From: Prochlorococcus sp. MIT 0603 | GTDB taxonomy: Bacteria > Cyanobacteriota > Cyanobacteriia > PCC-6307 > Cyanobiaceae | Direction of reading: 5' to 3' | Assembly: GCF_000760215.1 (NCBI RefSeq) | Contig: NZ_JNAW01000004.1 | Span: forward strand, 248,001 to 312,000 | Length of the DNA: 64,000 bases | In this document: one piece after another, positions 1 through 10,923 of the stretch | How positions within the stretch are numbered: the first letter of the stretch is position 1 | Layout of the letters: each line of letters opens with the position of its first letter | Notes under the pieces: model-generated | Database searches by the model: none | What the model was told of the DNA's origin: nothing | What the model saw: the letters and a program-made list of their open reading frames with translations, nothing else | Program-made: the position numbers and the translations under genes

Positions 1-2790
1 TGGGTCTGCACTTAAAAGCTTTGATTTACCAGTTATTTGTAAAACTAATTTCTTTGTTAACTTGTACTCATTAGAAATAATTTCAAAAATAGCGTTGAAT
101 GCTTCACGATTCTCGATGCTACCCAGACTCGACATATAATGATTAGCTACTTCTAAGTCTACTTTCGAAAGAGTCATTTCAACTTTAGAAATCAACATTC
201 GAAAGAACGGCCAACGTTGATGAAGCATTCTTAATAAGTCAATTTGATTTGGTTGTGCACTCAGCTCCTCTTCCAAAGCAGTACCAACGCCAAACCAACT
301 AGGCAAAAGAAAACGACTTTGTGTCCAGCCAAAAACCCAAGGAATAGCCCTCAGGCTAGAAAGATCTTTTGTCCCTGCTTTTCTTCGTGCTGGACGACTA
401 GATATTTGCAACTTACTAATCTCCTCAATTGGCGTAACTTCTTGAAAAAAAGCAACTAAGTCAGGATTATCATGGACTAAAGCGCGGTAATGTTGTCGTG
501 ATCTTTCAGCAAGCCTAACCATCAAATCATTCCAACTTGGGGTAGCCTCCAATTGGTTAGTAATTAAGCTATTCTGAAGAACAGCAGTCGTTACTGTCTC
601 AAGATTATAAAGTGCAAGCTCTGGAAGACTATATTTAGAAGCAAGAACTTCACCCTGCTCAGTAATTTTTATTCGGCCCTTTAATGTTCCACTTGGCTGG
701 GCAAGTATAGCTTGATATGCAGGCCCACCTCCCCTACCTACAGATCCACCACGGCCATGGAATAAACGCAAAGCAACTCCATGTCTACCAGCTAGATTCT
801 GAAGTGCAATTTGAGCCTGATGGATTTCCCAGTTACTCGATAAAAAACCTGAATCTTTATTGCTATCTGAATAACCAAGCATCAGTTCTTGCAAAGGCAG
901 CAATTTCTCGCCTACACGTGGTAGTAATTTCAGGTAAATTTCAGAATTAAAGAGCTGCTCCATTACTCCAGGAGCACGTTGAAGATCTTCAACTGTCTCA
1001 AATAAAGGAACTACTAATAAATCAGAAGATTCCGAAGATATATCAACCAAGCCAGACTCTTTTGCAAGAAGAAGGACTTCAAGCAAATCAGACACAGTAT
1101 GACTCATCGAAATTACATATGATCGGCAAATCCTAGTTCCAAATTCTTTTTGTAAGCGGTGAAGCATACTAAACACAGCAAAGGTTTCTTCCGTACTTTC
1201 CGACCATTTAACTGCTGAAGGAATTAATGGTCTCAACGTTTGCAATTCCTGCATCAACCAATCAATTTTCTCATCTTCTGTCATCTTCAAATAGTTCTTA
1301 TCCAGATTGAGATATCTAGTTAATTCATCTATAGCATCACTATGTCGAATACTTTCTTGTCTAATATCTAAACTAGCAAGAGAAAATCCAAAGATATTCA
1401 CCTGAGTTAAAAGAGTATCTAAATGCTCGCAACTAAGATTAGTGGTAACCAAACTATTTCGGAGAAGCTCTAGATCACTTCTAAATTCATCTATAGAGCA
1501 ATAATGCAAGTTTTCAATAGGGTTTTGAGAATCATTTAATGAATCTGGTTTTTCAAGAGATGTTTGCCAACCTGCTTCAAAAAGATCTTGATTACGCTGA
1601 TGAGTTAACTTTAATCGCTCTAAGGTATAGCTTAATTTCAATCGATAAGGTTCGAGCCTATATCTTGCTGCCCTTTCTTCATAAATATCAGGAAAACGAA
1701 TTCTGTCCATTTCCAAAGACTCCAAGAGCTGCGAGCTAACTTGGCTCCATTGCATGGAAATACTTAATTGATCTCTAAGTTCTTGAACAGATTTAATATA
1801 TCGTTCTAACATCAATTTTCGCTGGTAGCAGGCTGTTCGCCATGTAATTTCGGGAGTTACAGAAGGGTTGCCATCTCTATCCGATCCAACCCATGAACCA
1901 AATGTACAAAAAGCCTCTTGGGGAACTTCTACATCGGGATAGCTATATGACAATGCTGAGCATAAACGTCGCCTTAATTGAGGCATTGCATCAAATAAAA
2001 CTTGTTGGAAATAATGAAGCGCATAATCAACTTCATCTAAGACAGTAGGTTTAAATTGGTGTAATTCATCTGTACGCCACCACAGTGTTATCTCCTCCTC
2101 TAATTGCAATCTCAAACTATCCTTTTCAGAGAGTGAAATCAAAGAATCTGATTGCAAGCGCTGTAATAAGCTCGCAACACGGGTTTGCTTATGCCGAACA
2201 GTATGTCTAACTATTTCAGTTGGATGAGCAGTAAAAACAAGCCGTATGTCCATTTGTCCAAGCAATTCCTCTAACTGCCCTGGAGGGACATTTAATCGAC
2301 GTAAACGATCAAATAGTTGACTAAAAGTTGCAGGAGCTGACTGACTTGCAAGTGGGGGAGCAAATGGATCTATAGAGTTTTCGATATCTTCTACTTGACC
2401 TTGCCCAATACTTTCTAAATAGCTATCTTCCTCTATTCGTTGTTCCAGAATATTCACCAGCTGGAAATATAAAGAAAATGCCCTAGCTGCTGAAATCGCT
2501 TCAGCTAAATCCATTTCTCCAATTAAAAGAATAATTTCATTAACTTGATCTCGTTGCTCTCCCCCATCCATTACACTTGCATTGCTTAACTTTTTCAAAC
2601 GAAGTAGACGATCTGCTTGCTCTATCGGACATTCACTACGAACAACAGTTGCCCATAGATCTTCCACTAATTCCAAACGATCCTGTAAAAGTCTCGCAGA
2701 GACATAATTAGTCAGGTTTTTATTAGAGTCATGAGCAACAGGTAAGTCTGTAGATTCTTTCTTCATCGAAAATTTTTCAGGTTCAGTCAT
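1..2790 (-). CDS. ppc: phosphoenolpyruvate carboxylase, 3' end outside window
   Basis: Carboxylates phosphoenolpyruvate to oxaloacetate, the anaplerotic feed of the incomplete cyanobacterial TCA pathway. I translated the minus strand: the frame is open from ATG at 2790 to base 1 (930 codons), so only the C-terminal tail is missing. Seen: the VFTAHPTE motif with catalytic His near residue 188, and the glycine-rich [14 protein letters not shown] phosphate-binding loop near residues 674-690. The N-terminal ~30 residues are polar and not family-specific. The start ATG overlaps the gshA stop as ATGA, so the two genes are probably co-transcribed with gshA first. A second in-frame ATG lies 8 codons downstream. 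Confidence 0.97.
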   Translation of the reverse strand, partial: MTEPEKFSMKKESTDLPVAHDSNKNLTNYVSARLLQDRLELVEDLWATVVRSECPIEQADRLLRLKKLSNASVMDGGEQRDQVNEIILLIGEMDLAEAISAARAFSLYFQLVNILEQRIEEDSYLESIGQGQVEDIENSIDPFAPPLASQSAPATFSQLFDRLRRLNVPPGQLEELLGQMDIRLVFTAHPTEIVRHTVRHKQTRVASLLQRLQSDSLISLSEKDSLRLQLEEEITLWWRTDELHQFKPTVLDEVDYALHYFQQVLFDAMPQLRRRLCSALSYSYPDVEVPQEAFCTFGSWVGSDRDGNPSVTPEITWRTACYQRKLMLERYIKSVQELRDQLSISMQWSQVSSQLLESLEMDRIRFPDIYEERAARYRLEPYRLKLSYTLERLKLTHQRNQDLFEAGWQTSLEKPDSLNDSQNPIENLHYCSIDEFRSDLELLRNSLVTTNLSCEHLDTLLTQVNIFGFSLASLDIRQESIRHSDAIDELTRYLNLDKNYLKMTEDEKIDWLMQELQTLRPLIPSAVKWSESTEETFAVFSMLHRLQKEFGTRICRSYVISMSHTVSDLLEVLLLAKESGLVDISSESSDLLVVPLFETVEDLQRAPGVMEQLFNSEIYLKLLPRVGEKLLPLQELMLGYSDSNKDSGFLSSNWEIHQAQIALQNLAGRHGVALRLFHGRGGSVGRGGGPAYQAILAQPSGTLKGRIKITEQGEVLASKYSLPELALYNLETVTTAVLQNSLITNQLEATPSWNDLMVRLAERSRQHYRALVHDNPDLVAFFQEVTPIEEISKLQISSRPARRKAGTKDLSSLRAIPWVFGWTQSRFLLPSWFGVGTALEEELSAQPNQIDLLRMLHQRWPFFRMLISKVEMTLSKVDLEVANHYMSSLGSIENREAFNAIFEIISNEYKLTKKLVLQITGKSKLLSADP

Positions 2791-3923
2791 GAGTATCCAT
2801 ATTTGTTAAGGGAATTATCTTCTTCAGCCTTCATTTGATGAATTGAATCCTTAATAAGAAGAGGCAACGGAGTCCCTCCTTCAAAAGATTTCAACCATTT
2901 CATAGATTGATTGCCATTTTCCAACAATCCTTGAATTGGTAGAAGGACAGAAAGAAGATCCATATCCTCTGCTAAAGGCTTTATCTCATCTACAATTTGC
3001 GCTATCCATTCACGACAAGAAATCTCTTGCCCATCTAACCAATGATGCAATGTTGCATCAAGACTGTTTTCAGCTGCTGCTGCTTCATTCATATCACATA
3101 AATCAGCAAGTTCTATAAGAGTTAGCTTGCTGATTTTAGCTGGATCTAATTTCTTTGGATTATTTATAAGACTAATAACTCTTAATTCAAGCAAAGCTGT
3201 AATTGCCAAGAGCTCATCACAATCGGTTATCAAATCACATATACGAAGCTCAAGTCGATTCAATTCATAAGGCCGTCTAGGCCCATTAGCTCTTGCTGCA
3301 GTCCACAAATGGCGTTCATTGCACATATTCCCATCTTTCAATTGCTCTTCTATCCAAGAAACATAATGATCATGATTTATAAATAAAGGGACTTTTTTAG
3401 GTGTTTTTGGGAACTGAATCCACCGTTGCGAGTGAACACCAGTCGCCATGCCATCTAAGAAAGGTGAGCTTGCACTTAACGCTAAAAACAATGCAGCTTC
3501 ACATCTAACTAAACGAAGCGCAGAGAAAATGAGCGACAAATCATCTATACCTAAATTAATATGAATGCTGGCTGTAACTACTTTCGAGCCATAAGTTAAT
3601 TCAATAAATTCATGATATGGATTTGTTAAATCAGATCTTTGGAATTGATTACTATCTCCCATACTTAAAGTGCTTCCAGGCAAAATAGTTAAATTTCTCA
3701 GATCCAACCAATTTCTTAATCTTCTTCGAGGCTCCAAGATTAATTCCCTTATCTTCTTATATTGTTTTTCAGGCTTTGTAATATATTCGAGATTACGTTG
3801 ATCTGGTTCTTTTACAAAATCAGAAAATTCACGAACTACTGAACTAGAAACACCTTCATGCTTTCCAGTATCAGAGCCAGTAAAAAGCTCCACCTCAAAT
3901 CCTTTAAGCAACAATTCTTTCAT
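2787..3923 (-). CDS. gshA: glutamate-cysteine ligase, cyanobacterial type
   Basis: Joins glutamate and cysteine, the first committed step of glutathione synthesis in the cytoplasm. The 378-residue protein begins [16 protein letters not shown] and carries a central [12 protein letters not shown] segment and a [15 protein letters not shown] segment that are typical of the cyanobacterial glutamate-cysteine ligase family rather than the E. coli type. ATG start at 3923 lies 3 bases from the trpE stop; the 3' end overlaps ppc by four bases (ATGA). Gene order trpE-gshA-ppc on one strand with no gaps suggests a single transcript. Family assignment is from remembered sequence features, not a search. 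Confidence 0.88.
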   Translation of the reverse strand: MKELLLKGFEVELFTGSDTGKHEGVSSSVVREFSDFVKEPDQRNLEYITKPEKQYKKIRELILEPRRRLRNWLDLRNLTILPGSTLSMGDSNQFQRSDLTNPYHEFIELTYGSKVVTASIHINLGIDDLSLIFSALRLVRCEAALFLALSASSPFLDGMATGVHSQRWIQFPKTPKKVPLFINHDHYVSWIEEQLKDGNMCNERHLWTAARANGPRRPYELNRLELRICDLITDCDELLAITALLELRVISLINNPKKLDPAKISKLTLIELADLCDMNEAAAAENSLDATLHHWLDGQEISCREWIAQIVDEIKPLAEDMDLLSVLLPIQGLLENGNQSMKWLKSFEGGTPLPLLIKDSIHQMKAEEDNSLNKYGYS

Positions 3924-3926
3924 AAA

Positions 3927-5444
3927 TCAAACAAGAGATTGAAGACATCCCAATGCAGTAAGCATGCCTTTAGCCTTATTCAAAGTTTCTTGAAATTCAT
4001 TTTCAGCAATTGAATCAGCAACAACACCAGCTCCGGCCTGGACTTCAACATCGCAGACTCCTTTTGAATGATTAGAAACAAGCATTGTACGTATTGTAAT
4101 TGCTGTATTTAAAGCCCCATTGATATCCATAGAACCATATACACCTGAATAAGGACCTCTCACATGATGTTCTAACTCATTAATTAACTGCATTGCTCTT
4201 ATCTTAGGCGCACCAGAAACAGTTCCAGCGGGAAATGCTGCCATCAACAAATCCCAAACATCCATTTCTTGATGCAAGCATCCTTCAACTTCACTGACAA
4301 TGTGCATTACATGCGAATATTTTTCAATCAGCATTAGGTCTTTTACAGAGACAGTGCCTGGAGTACATACTCTTCCTAGATCATTACGTCCTAAATCAAC
4401 CAACATTACATGTTCAGCTATTTCCTTAGGATCAGCTAAGAGTTCTTCTTCAAGCTTAGAATCTTCTTCACATGTCTTGCCTCTGGGACGAGTCCCTGCA
4501 ATTGGACGTAAACTTGCAGATATACCATTACCTACAGGCTTAGCCTGAACCATTACTTCGGGGCTTGAGCCTATAAGTTGCCAGTCACCAAAATCATAAA
4601 ATGCCATAAAAGGTGAGGGATTAACTATCCTCAAACTTCTATATAAATCCAACGGCGAATGAGACACCTTAGTATTAAACTTTTGGCTCAATACAAGTTG
4701 AAATATATCTCCTTTTGCTATGTAATCTTTTGCTGTTTCAACAGCATTCTGAAAATCTAATTTACTCCAATTACTGTTAATTGATTCTGGAACTGTCCCT
4801 TTAGGATCCCATTTTAAAGGCTTCACAGGGGACAAAGGTTCTGCCATGAAACCCTGAAATTCTTGAATACCCTTCAAAGCCTGTTCATATGCCTGATCTG
4901 TATTCTGTCCAGAAGTTAAATCACCATATGAAATTGCCGTAATTAGTCGTTTAACTTGATCGAAAATCAGAATCTTATCCATAAACATCCATATACCATC
5001 TGGTAAATGATCTTCATCACGAGAAAAAACAGGTACTTTTGGCTCAATCCACTGAATCAATTCATAACCCCACATTCCATACAGCTGACCTAAGGAAGGA
5101 ATTCCAGGAATAAGTTCTGATTTATATGGTTCTAAAAATTCTCTAAGGAATTTAAAAGGGTTCCCATTAAATTCTTCAGAATGACCGGTTCTCCAAGTTC
5201 GGGTAAGCTGATCTCCTCTTATAGAGGCAACCCATAAAGGATCTGAAGCGATAACACTCCACCTACCTAAAGTATCTCCACCTTCTACAGATTCAAGCAA
5301 TACCCCTTGAGAATTATTTTGACCGACCTTGAGCCATGTAGAGAGAGGCGTCTCAAGGTCTGCAGGCCAGCTATTAACTAAAGGAATAAAATTCAGGCCT
5401 CTAGAAGCAGCTTCTAAAAACGAGTCACGATCAGATATTGACAT
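3927..5444 (-). CDS. trpE: anthranilate synthase component I
   Basis: Converts chorismate and ammonia to anthranilate, first step of tryptophan synthesis, together with a TrpG glutaminase not present in this window. The 505-residue length fits the family. Seen: LLES at residues 48-51, the usual tryptophan feedback-binding element; GTRPRG near residue 316; DLGRNDLGRV; AFPAGTVSGAPK near 401-412; and GAGVVADS near the C terminus. A PabB (aminodeoxychorismate synthase) identity is less likely because the LLES effector element and overall length match TrpE. ATG start; psaD lies 62 bases upstream on the same strand. Confidence 0.93.
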   Translation of the reverse strand: MSISDRDSFLEAASRGLNFIPLVNSWPADLETPLSTWLKVGQNNSQGVLLESVEGGDTLGRWSVIASDPLWVASIRGDQLTRTWRTGHSEEFNGNPFKFLREFLEPYKSELIPGIPSLGQLYGMWGYELIQWIEPKVPVFSRDEDHLPDGIWMFMDKILIFDQVKRLITAISYGDLTSGQNTDQAYEQALKGIQEFQGFMAEPLSPVKPLKWDPKGTVPESINSNWSKLDFQNAVETAKDYIAKGDIFQLVLSQKFNTKVSHSPLDLYRSLRIVNPSPFMAFYDFGDWQLIGSSPEVMVQAKPVGNGISASLRPIAGTRPRGKTCEEDSKLEEELLADPKEIAEHVMLVDLGRNDLGRVCTPGTVSVKDLMLIEKYSHVMHIVSEVEGCLHQEMDVWDLLMAAFPAGTVSGAPKIRAMQLINELEHHVRGPYSGVYGSMDINGALNTAITIRTMLVSNHSKGVCDVEVQAGAGVVADSIAENEFQETLNKAKGMLTALGCLQSLV

Positions 5445-5506
5445 TCCTTTATCATTGCAGCCTAAACAACAAAAAGAAACCTAAAGCTAAATATATAATT
5501 TTTCAA

Positions 5507-5932
5507 TCAAGAATCGTAAGTATTTTTAGAAGTAAACTTTACGCTTGCAGGATTTGGGTTTTCCCCAATTCTACGAGCATTATGATTCGTAATTGGGCGC
5601 CCTTCATTTACTTTCTCAGGGAAAACACCATCCTTTGGATGAAGATACTCTGTATCGCCTCCTGGGAAAATCCTATAAATTTTGAAATCCTCCATCCTAG
5701 GCTTAAAACTCCTTAATTGAGTTCCTAAAGCAAGACATTGCTCTTTACGAGCAAAATACATAATATTCTCACCCTCATTCATCATGGCTGCTCCTCCAGT
5801 TGGAAGTTCAAAAGCCTGAGATTTCTTACTGGTCCAGGTTATTGCATATTTTTCTTCTGTTTCAGCAGAATTAAGAAGGCCTCCGGTGCTGCCGATATTC
5901 TGAGGGAGGCTACCTTTAAGAACTTCAGTCAT
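5507..5932 (-). CDS. psaD: photosystem I subunit II (PsaD)
   Basis: Stromal-side extrinsic subunit of photosystem I that docks ferredoxin and stabilises PsaC. The 141-residue protein has the family hallmarks: a proline/glycine-rich N terminus ([12 protein letters not shown]), the basic [15 protein letters not shown] region that contacts ferredoxin, and the [12 protein letters not shown]-like element (here [12 protein letters not shown]) followed by a conserved tail. Length equals the cyanobacterial norm. It is preceded by a 115-base gap from the histidine kinase gene, enough for its own promoter; I see no convincing RpaB box there. Confidence 0.97.
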   Translation of the reverse strand: MTEVLKGSLPQNIGSTGGLLNSAETEEKYAITWTSKKSQAFELPTGGAAMMNEGENIMYFARKEQCLALGTQLRSFKPRMEDFKIYRIFPGGDTEYLHPKDGVFPEKVNEGRPITNHNARRIGENPNPASVKFTSKNTYDS

Positions 5933-6047
5933 TGCTGTTCTGGAAACTGTTCGTTCAATTACAAGTTGAAAGTAGCACTAACTTTTGTACCTTTTATCAC
6001 TTTCCTGCAATAACCTTCACACGAGTCAACATTAGAAGAACCAAGAG

Positions 6048-7433
6048 TCAAGCATCTGCAGTAGGAAAAAAGATTGTTATTCCCCTATCTCGTCGCCTAG
6101 TCAGCCTTCCACCAAGGCTAGCCAATAGCCTTTGTGTAGCTGCTTGAGTCAGTTGCAAACTGCCCGTATTTGGATTCCAACTCAAAACTGTTCCAAGGTC
6201 AGAGCTTGGTTCCATTGCAATCTCGTCATACTCCTTTGGATTAGAAAAATTACTTGTAATTTTTAGCTTTAAGCGTTGGCCTGCTGGTCGCAACTCCAAC
6301 AAAAGCATCCCTCCAGACCTCAACCCACGAGTATTTCTATCTATTAATCCACCTAGCATTAACTCAAGTCGTTCTGGATCACTCAAAACTGCAGGCAAAT
6401 CAGGTGTTACATCAAGGCTAAGCTTTACCCCTCGTCGTTCAAGCTGATTCTGCCAAACTGGGAAAAGTAATTCAAGAATATTGCCTAAATCAGTTTTAGC
6501 TAGATTTGATTTTTGACAATTATTCCTTTCCAGCTCCACAGCATTAAAAATCAAACCAAATCTATCTATTTGTTCTGTACACTCTGCATCAATTTCTTTA
6601 AGCCTAGAAATAGCAATTTCAGGCATGTCAGTCTTTCTTAAAAGTGATCTAATAAGTGTGCGGATTGTAGATAAAGGAGTCCTGATTTCATGAGTAAGTG
6701 CTTCTAAAAGAGATATTTCACCACTGGTTTTAGTATCTAGTTCTTCAAAGGTATCCTGATCCTGATAAGTTTGAATATTAAGGCTTGGTGCGAGTCCTGC
6801 GAGTCTTGATGCAATAAGAGGCCAAAAAATCTTATGAATATCTTCATTACTTTTTAAGGGACCTAAATCAGCTATAGAATTGCGAATTGCTTTTGCATCA
6901 GCTGACTTCTCGAAATTCAGCCTTTGATCTAAAATATTCAATACATCAGTTATAGTTTCTGGATCACTTCTCATTATTAAATTACGTTCTCCTGGATTGC
7001 CTTGCAAAGCTAAGGCAATCTGAACCTCTCGAGAAAGAATTATCAATAAAGGGTCAAATCCATCCTCTTGTCTTAAAGATAATCTGCTAAATCCACTTGA
7101 TCTACTCTTATTAATATGATTAATTGACTTAATTGACCTTACAGAAGCTGGGGGCAATAAGCCTGCATTAGAAGGATTCAAAACTGAGAACTCATCAGGT
7201 GTCCAAGCCCATCCATCAAGTTGATCGAGTAACTTTGACTCATATAATGCCGGCAAAGGTGAAGCAAGCCATAAACCCTTACTAAGATTCATAGGCAATA
7301 AAATTTCATCTTGCAGAATATCCAAGGCTGCCCACCACAACCTTCTCACAATATGTTCTTCAACTCTTCCCGAAGGAACACCCTCAGCCATTCTGCGCTG
7401 GATAGAACTAATTGAAGATTGTTGAATAACCAC
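6048..7433 (-). CDS. sensor histidine kinase with degenerate ATP-binding domain
   Basis: Looks like a cytoplasmic two-component sensor kinase of 461 residues. Seen: no membrane segment; an N-terminal sensory region (about 20-210) I cannot assign; a clear H-box THEIRTPLST with the phospho-acceptor His at residue 248; then a C-terminal domain in the place of HATPase_c. The N-box is weak (LIDRNTRGL) and the usual DxGxG and GxGxGL boxes are not recognisable (ITSNFSNP and NTGSLQLT stand in their positions), so ATP binding is doubtful. The GTG start at 7433 overlaps the rodA stop by one base (TAGTG), implying translational coupling. It could act as a phospho-acceptor scaffold or a very divergent active kinase; its cognate regulator is not evident. 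Confidence 0.8.
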   Translation of the reverse strand: MVIQQSSISSIQRRMAEGVPSGRVEEHIVRRLWWAALDILQDEILLPMNLSKGLWLASPLPALYESKLLDQLDGWAWTPDEFSVLNPSNAGLLPPASVRSIKSINHINKSRSSGFSRLSLRQEDGFDPLLIILSREVQIALALQGNPGERNLIMRSDPETITDVLNILDQRLNFEKSADAKAIRNSIADLGPLKSNEDIHKIFWPLIASRLAGLAPSLNIQTYQDQDTFEELDTKTSGEISLLEALTHEIRTPLSTIRTLIRSLLRKTDMPEIAISRLKEIDAECTEQIDRFGLIFNAVELERNNCQKSNLAKTDLGNILELLFPVWQNQLERRGVKLSLDVTPDLPAVLSDPERLELMLGGLIDRNTRGLRSGGMLLLELRPAGQRLKLKITSNFSNPKEYDEIAMEPSSDLGTVLSWNPNTGSLQLTQAATQRLLASLGGRLTRRRDRGITIFFPTADA

Positions 7434-8710
7434 TAACTCCTAAATGATTTTGTTCTTCGAGAAACAGAAATACATAAACCTATAGCCATGAAACTAACTA
7501 TTAAGGATGTCCTTCCATAACTCATAAATGGTAAAGGTATACCTGTAATTGGACCTAAACCAATAGTCATAAATATATTTACTACAACCTGAAATATAAT
7601 CATTGTCGCTATTCCTATTACAACTAGCGATTCAAACTCTGTATATGCCTCTCTAGAAATCATTAGAAGTCGAAGAATTAATAGAAAAAATCCAAATGAA
7701 ACTAAAACAGTTCCCAAAAAGCCTGTTTCTTCTCCTAATGCACTAAAGATGAAATCTGTATGCTGTTCTGGAATAAAGCGTAACTTTGTTAATTGACCAT
7801 TCAATAATCCTGTCCCAAAGATACCTCCCGAACCAATACCTATAGTGCTTTGAATAAGGTGGTAACCGCCTCCAAGAGGGTCCTTGGAAGGGTCAAGAAA
7901 TAATATTAGTCTATCTCTCTGATACTCCTTTAGAGCATTATTCCAAAGCCAAGGTGTTATAGATGCTAGGCAACTTAAAAGAGTGATTGTTAAAAAAGAA
8001 CTGATGTTTTTTCTAGGAAGTGATCTATAAGCCAAAAACCCCATATATGGAATCCATATAAAAAGCCCCCAGTGAAATAAACCGACCAAAACAGCTGTAA
8101 TAACTCCTGAAAGGAAAAGCAATGCCCATTCTAATGGCATACCCGACCAATAAAGCATGACTAATAAAATCGCTCCAAAAACAAGAGAAGTGCCTAAATC
8201 AGGCTGAATAAATACTAAGAACCAAGGAATAATAATTACGGCAATTGGTCTAAATAATTCCAGGGGTGTATTGAATTTCTGTTTCTCAAGAATTGAGGCA
8301 AGAGTAATGATTACAACAATTTTCGCAATCTCTGAAGGCTGAATATTGACTCCCCCTATACTCAGCCAACGTTGAGCCCCTAATGCAGAAACTCCTAATA
8401 GTTGAACTGCTACAAGACTAGAAATTGTTGCCATATATAAGTATGGCAACAATTGACGTAATCTTTCGATATGCAATTGAGCAATCAAAAGTGCAACAAA
8501 CAAACCACATGAAGCAGTAATCAAATGTTGATGCCAAGTTACATAAAAAGACTGACGCTGTGTACTTGCAATTAATGCACTAGATAAAAGAGTTAAAGAC
8601 AAAGGGATAAGCCAAAGTATCAGCTCTGAATTTCGCCAACCATTCTTGAAACGACCTAACTTTTTTGAAAGATCAATTTTTCTAGGATAAGAACTAGAAA
8701 TAAAAGGCAT
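7433..8710 (-). CDS. rodA: rod-shape SEDS glycosyltransferase RodA
   Basis: Integral membrane peptidoglycan polymerase of the elongasome, working with a class B penicillin-binding protein and MreBCD (mreBCD are at 53864-56173). The 425-residue sequence is hydrophobic with about ten membrane segments. Seen: the SEDS signatures GGVNIQPSEIAK and IQPDLGTSLVFGAI, an extracytoplasmic RDRLILFLDPSKDPLGGGYH loop, and PEQHTDFIFSALGEETGF, all typical of RodA/FtsW. RodA is preferred over FtsW by length and by FIPEQHTDFIF. ATG overlaps the mrp stop by one base (TAATG) and its own stop overlaps the next kinase gene. Confidence 0.94.
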   Translation of the reverse strand: MPFISSSYPRKIDLSKKLGRFKNGWRNSELILWLIPLSLTLLSSALIASTQRQSFYVTWHQHLITASCGLFVALLIAQLHIERLRQLLPYLYMATISSLVAVQLLGVSALGAQRWLSIGGVNIQPSEIAKIVVIITLASILEKQKFNTPLELFRPIAVIIIPWFLVFIQPDLGTSLVFGAILLVMLYWSGMPLEWALLFLSGVITAVLVGLFHWGLFIWIPYMGFLAYRSLPRKNISSFLTITLLSCLASITPWLWNNALKEYQRDRLILFLDPSKDPLGGGYHLIQSTIGIGSGGIFGTGLLNGQLTKLRFIPEQHTDFIFSALGEETGFLGTVLVSFGFFLLILRLLMISREAYTEFESLVVIGIATMIIFQVVVNIFMTIGLGPITGIPLPFMSYGRTSLIVSFMAIGLCISVSRRTKSFRS

Positions 8711-9798
8711 TAATTTTTTATTTTTTCAATATTTTCCACAACAGCTGTGGCAAGGTTGTGAAACGATTTGGCAGTTATAGACTTGGGAAACTGAAAAACA
8801 ATTGGCAAGCCTTCTTTATGACCATCTAAAGTATTCATCTCTAAAGGCAACTGAGCTAATAATGGCACAGAGTTTTCTTTGGACAAAGTCATACCTCCAC
8901 CAGTTCCAAATAATGCATATTTTCTTTCAGATTGATCTGGTGGTATAAAAGAAGACATGTTTTCTATGACTCCAATAATTGGCACATTCATTTGCTTAAA
9001 CATAGCTAGGCCTCTTCGTGAATCTTGCAATGAAACCTTCTGAGGAGTAGTCACAATAAGAACACCTTTCATAGGAACTGCTTGTGCAAGCGATAATTGT
9101 GCATCGCCAGTACCAGGTGGCAAGTCAACAACAAGAAAGTCTTTTTGTCCCCAACTCGCTTGATAAAGAAATTGACGAATAATCCCATTAAGCATTGGAC
9201 CACGCCAAATTACTGGCTGATTTTCATCGATAAGTAATCCCATGGAAACCATTGCTACACCACAACTTTCTATCGGGATAATTTTCTGGTCAGCTCCACT
9301 CCCAATTACTTCTGGGGTCTGATCTGATACACCAAGCATAATGGGGATATTTGGACCATAGATATCCGCATCAAGCAACCCGACATCGTAACCCTTTTGA
9401 GAAAGTGCACAGGCAAGATTAACGGCAACAGTACTTTTTCCAACTCCTCCTTTCCCACTACTAACAGCAATAACATTCTTAACTCCTTGAATCGCCTGGA
9501 GAGGGGCAACTTGACCATGGCCTGCACCTCCAATCTCACCTTGATTGGAATTATTTGGCATATTGCTTAATTCAATTTGAACTTGTGAAATTTGTTGTGA
9601 GCTGTTTAGTAGTTCTTTAATTTCACTAGCTATACGATCTCTTTGGCTATTGGCAAAATTAGGAAGATTTAATCTAATAATTGCTTTTTGATCTTTTACA
9701 TCGATTTTCTCGATCCAACCAAGCTCTAATATTGATTTATTACTTCCTGAATCTTTTATATCAAGCAATACCTTCCTTACATCAGCTTCGGTAAACAT
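8710..9798 (-). CDS. mrp: Mrp/ApbC-family Fe-S carrier ATPase
   Basis: P-loop ATPase of the Mrp/NBP35 family, thought to bind and transfer iron-sulfur clusters in the cytoplasm. Seen in 362 residues: an N-terminal MIP18-like domain (about 1-95), a short linker, then the deviant Walker A GKGGVGKST at 115-123, a LLDADIYGPN Walker A' segment and VDLPPGTGDAQL. The CxxC found near the C terminus of E. coli Mrp is absent: after IENMSSF the sequence reads IPPDQSERKY before FGTGGG. Cyanobacterial relatives as I remember them share this lack. First gene of a coupled mrp-rodA-kinase series; divergent from hemF, 84 bases away. Confidence 0.93.
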   Translation of the reverse strand: MFTEADVRKVLLDIKDSGSNKSILELGWIEKIDVKDQKAIIRLNLPNFANSQRDRIASEIKELLNSSQQISQVQIELSNMPNNSNQGEIGGAGHGQVAPLQAIQGVKNVIAVSSGKGGVGKSTVAVNLACALSQKGYDVGLLDADIYGPNIPIMLGVSDQTPEVIGSGADQKIIPIESCGVAMVSMGLLIDENQPVIWRGPMLNGIIRQFLYQASWGQKDFLVVDLPPGTGDAQLSLAQAVPMKGVLIVTTPQKVSLQDSRRGLAMFKQMNVPIIGVIENMSSFIPPDQSERKYALFGTGGGMTLSKENSVPLLAQLPLEMNTLDGHKEGLPIVFQFPKSITAKSFHNLATAVVENIEKIKN

Positions 9799-9882
9799 AA
9801 TTTCAATACATCTATATACATACTTAATCCTAATAAGATGATGCCAATGACCTAGCCTATAAAAAGAAAATAAAATAAAAGA

Positions 9883-10923
9883 GTGTCATCTTCAAACCAT
9901 ACCAAGCCTCCTTTTGACTCTAGGGAAAAAGCCAAGACATTATTATTAGGCCTTCAAGACGAGATTTGCCAGGGTTTAGAAGAAGTAGATGCTAAAGGGA
10001 AATTCGAAGAAGAGTCTTGGGAAAGACCTGAAGGAGGTGGAGGTCGGTCAAGAGTAATGAAAGAAGGAAGAATTTTTGAACAAGGAGGCGTCAACTTTTC
10101 AGAAGTAAAAGGTGAACAATTACCACCCTCAATCATTAACCAACGACCAGAAGCAAAAGGCCACAAGTGGTTTGCAACAGGCACCTCCATGGTTCTTCAT
10201 CCCAGAAATCCATATATACCAACTGTTCATTTGAATTATCGATACTTTGAAGCCGGTCCAGTCTGGTGGTTTGGTGGGGGAGCAGATCTCACGCCTTACT
10301 ATCCATATTTAGAAGACACTCGCCATTTCCATAAAACACATAAAAAAGCTTGCGACTCTGTAAATCCATTACTCCATAAAGTCTTTAAACCTTGGTGTGA
10401 TGAATATTTTTTCTTAAAGCATCGCAATGAGAGTAGAGGAGTTGGAGGGATATTTTTCGATTACCAAGATGGTTCAAACAGTCTCTATAAAGGACAAGAT
10501 CCTAATGGCGTTGCAGCCATTAAAGCAAAAGAGATTGGTCATCAAGCATTGTCATGGGAAGATCTTTTCTCTTTAGCAAAGGCCTGTGGCAAAGCCTTTT
10601 TGCCTTCATATATTCCAATTATTGAAAAGCGACATGAGCAGGCTTTTAGTGAGCATGAAAGGAACTTCCAACTTTATCGAAGAGGAAGATACGTTGAATT
10701 TAATTTGGTATGGGATAGAGGAACCATTTTCGGCCTACAGACGAATGGGAGAACTGAATCAATACTAATGTCTTTGCCACCACTAGTTAGATGGGAATAT
10801 GGATTCAATGCTGCACCTGGATCTAGAGAAGCATTATTAACAGAAATATTTACAAAGCCCCAAGATTGGTTTGAAGATGAGAGTCTTGAAGAAAAATGTC
10901 GCCCTTATTTAGCTGTTGATTAA
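9883..10923 (+). CDS. hemF: coproporphyrinogen III oxidase, oxygen-dependent
   Basis: Oxidatively decarboxylates coproporphyrinogen III to protoporphyrinogen IX, on the path to chlorophyll, heme and bilins. The 346-residue sequence shows the HemF signatures: [35 protein letters not shown], and [20 protein letters not shown], with LMSLPP following. The GTG at 9883 is the natural start because an in-frame stop lies only a few codons upstream and the next sensible start is far inside. The 3' end overlaps the convergent amidase-like gene by 74 bases. The product feeds the same tetrapyrrole supply used by ho1 and pebA/pebB in this window. Confidence 0.96.
   Translation: MSSSNHTKPPFDSREKAKTLLLGLQDEICQGLEEVDAKGKFEEESWERPEGGGGRSRVMKEGRIFEQGGVNFSEVKGEQLPPSIINQRPEAKGHKWFATGTSMVLHPRNPYIPTVHLNYRYFEAGPVWWFGGGADLTPYYPYLEDTRHFHKTHKKACDSVNPLLHKVFKPWCDEYFFLKHRNESRGVGGIFFDYQDGSNSLYKGQDPNGVAAIKAKEIGHQALSWEDLFSLAKACGKAFLPSYIPIIEKRHEQAFSEHERNFQLYRRGRYVEFNLVWDRGTIFGLQTNGRTESILMSLPPLVRWEYGFNAAPGSREALLTEIFTKPQDWFEDESLEEKCRPYLAVD

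Noticed and set aside
244-1739. Plus-strand frames antisense to ppc (244-459, 717-950, 1539-1739)
   Set aside because: They are on the opposite strand of a gene with perfect PEP carboxylase motifs and carry no recognisable domain.
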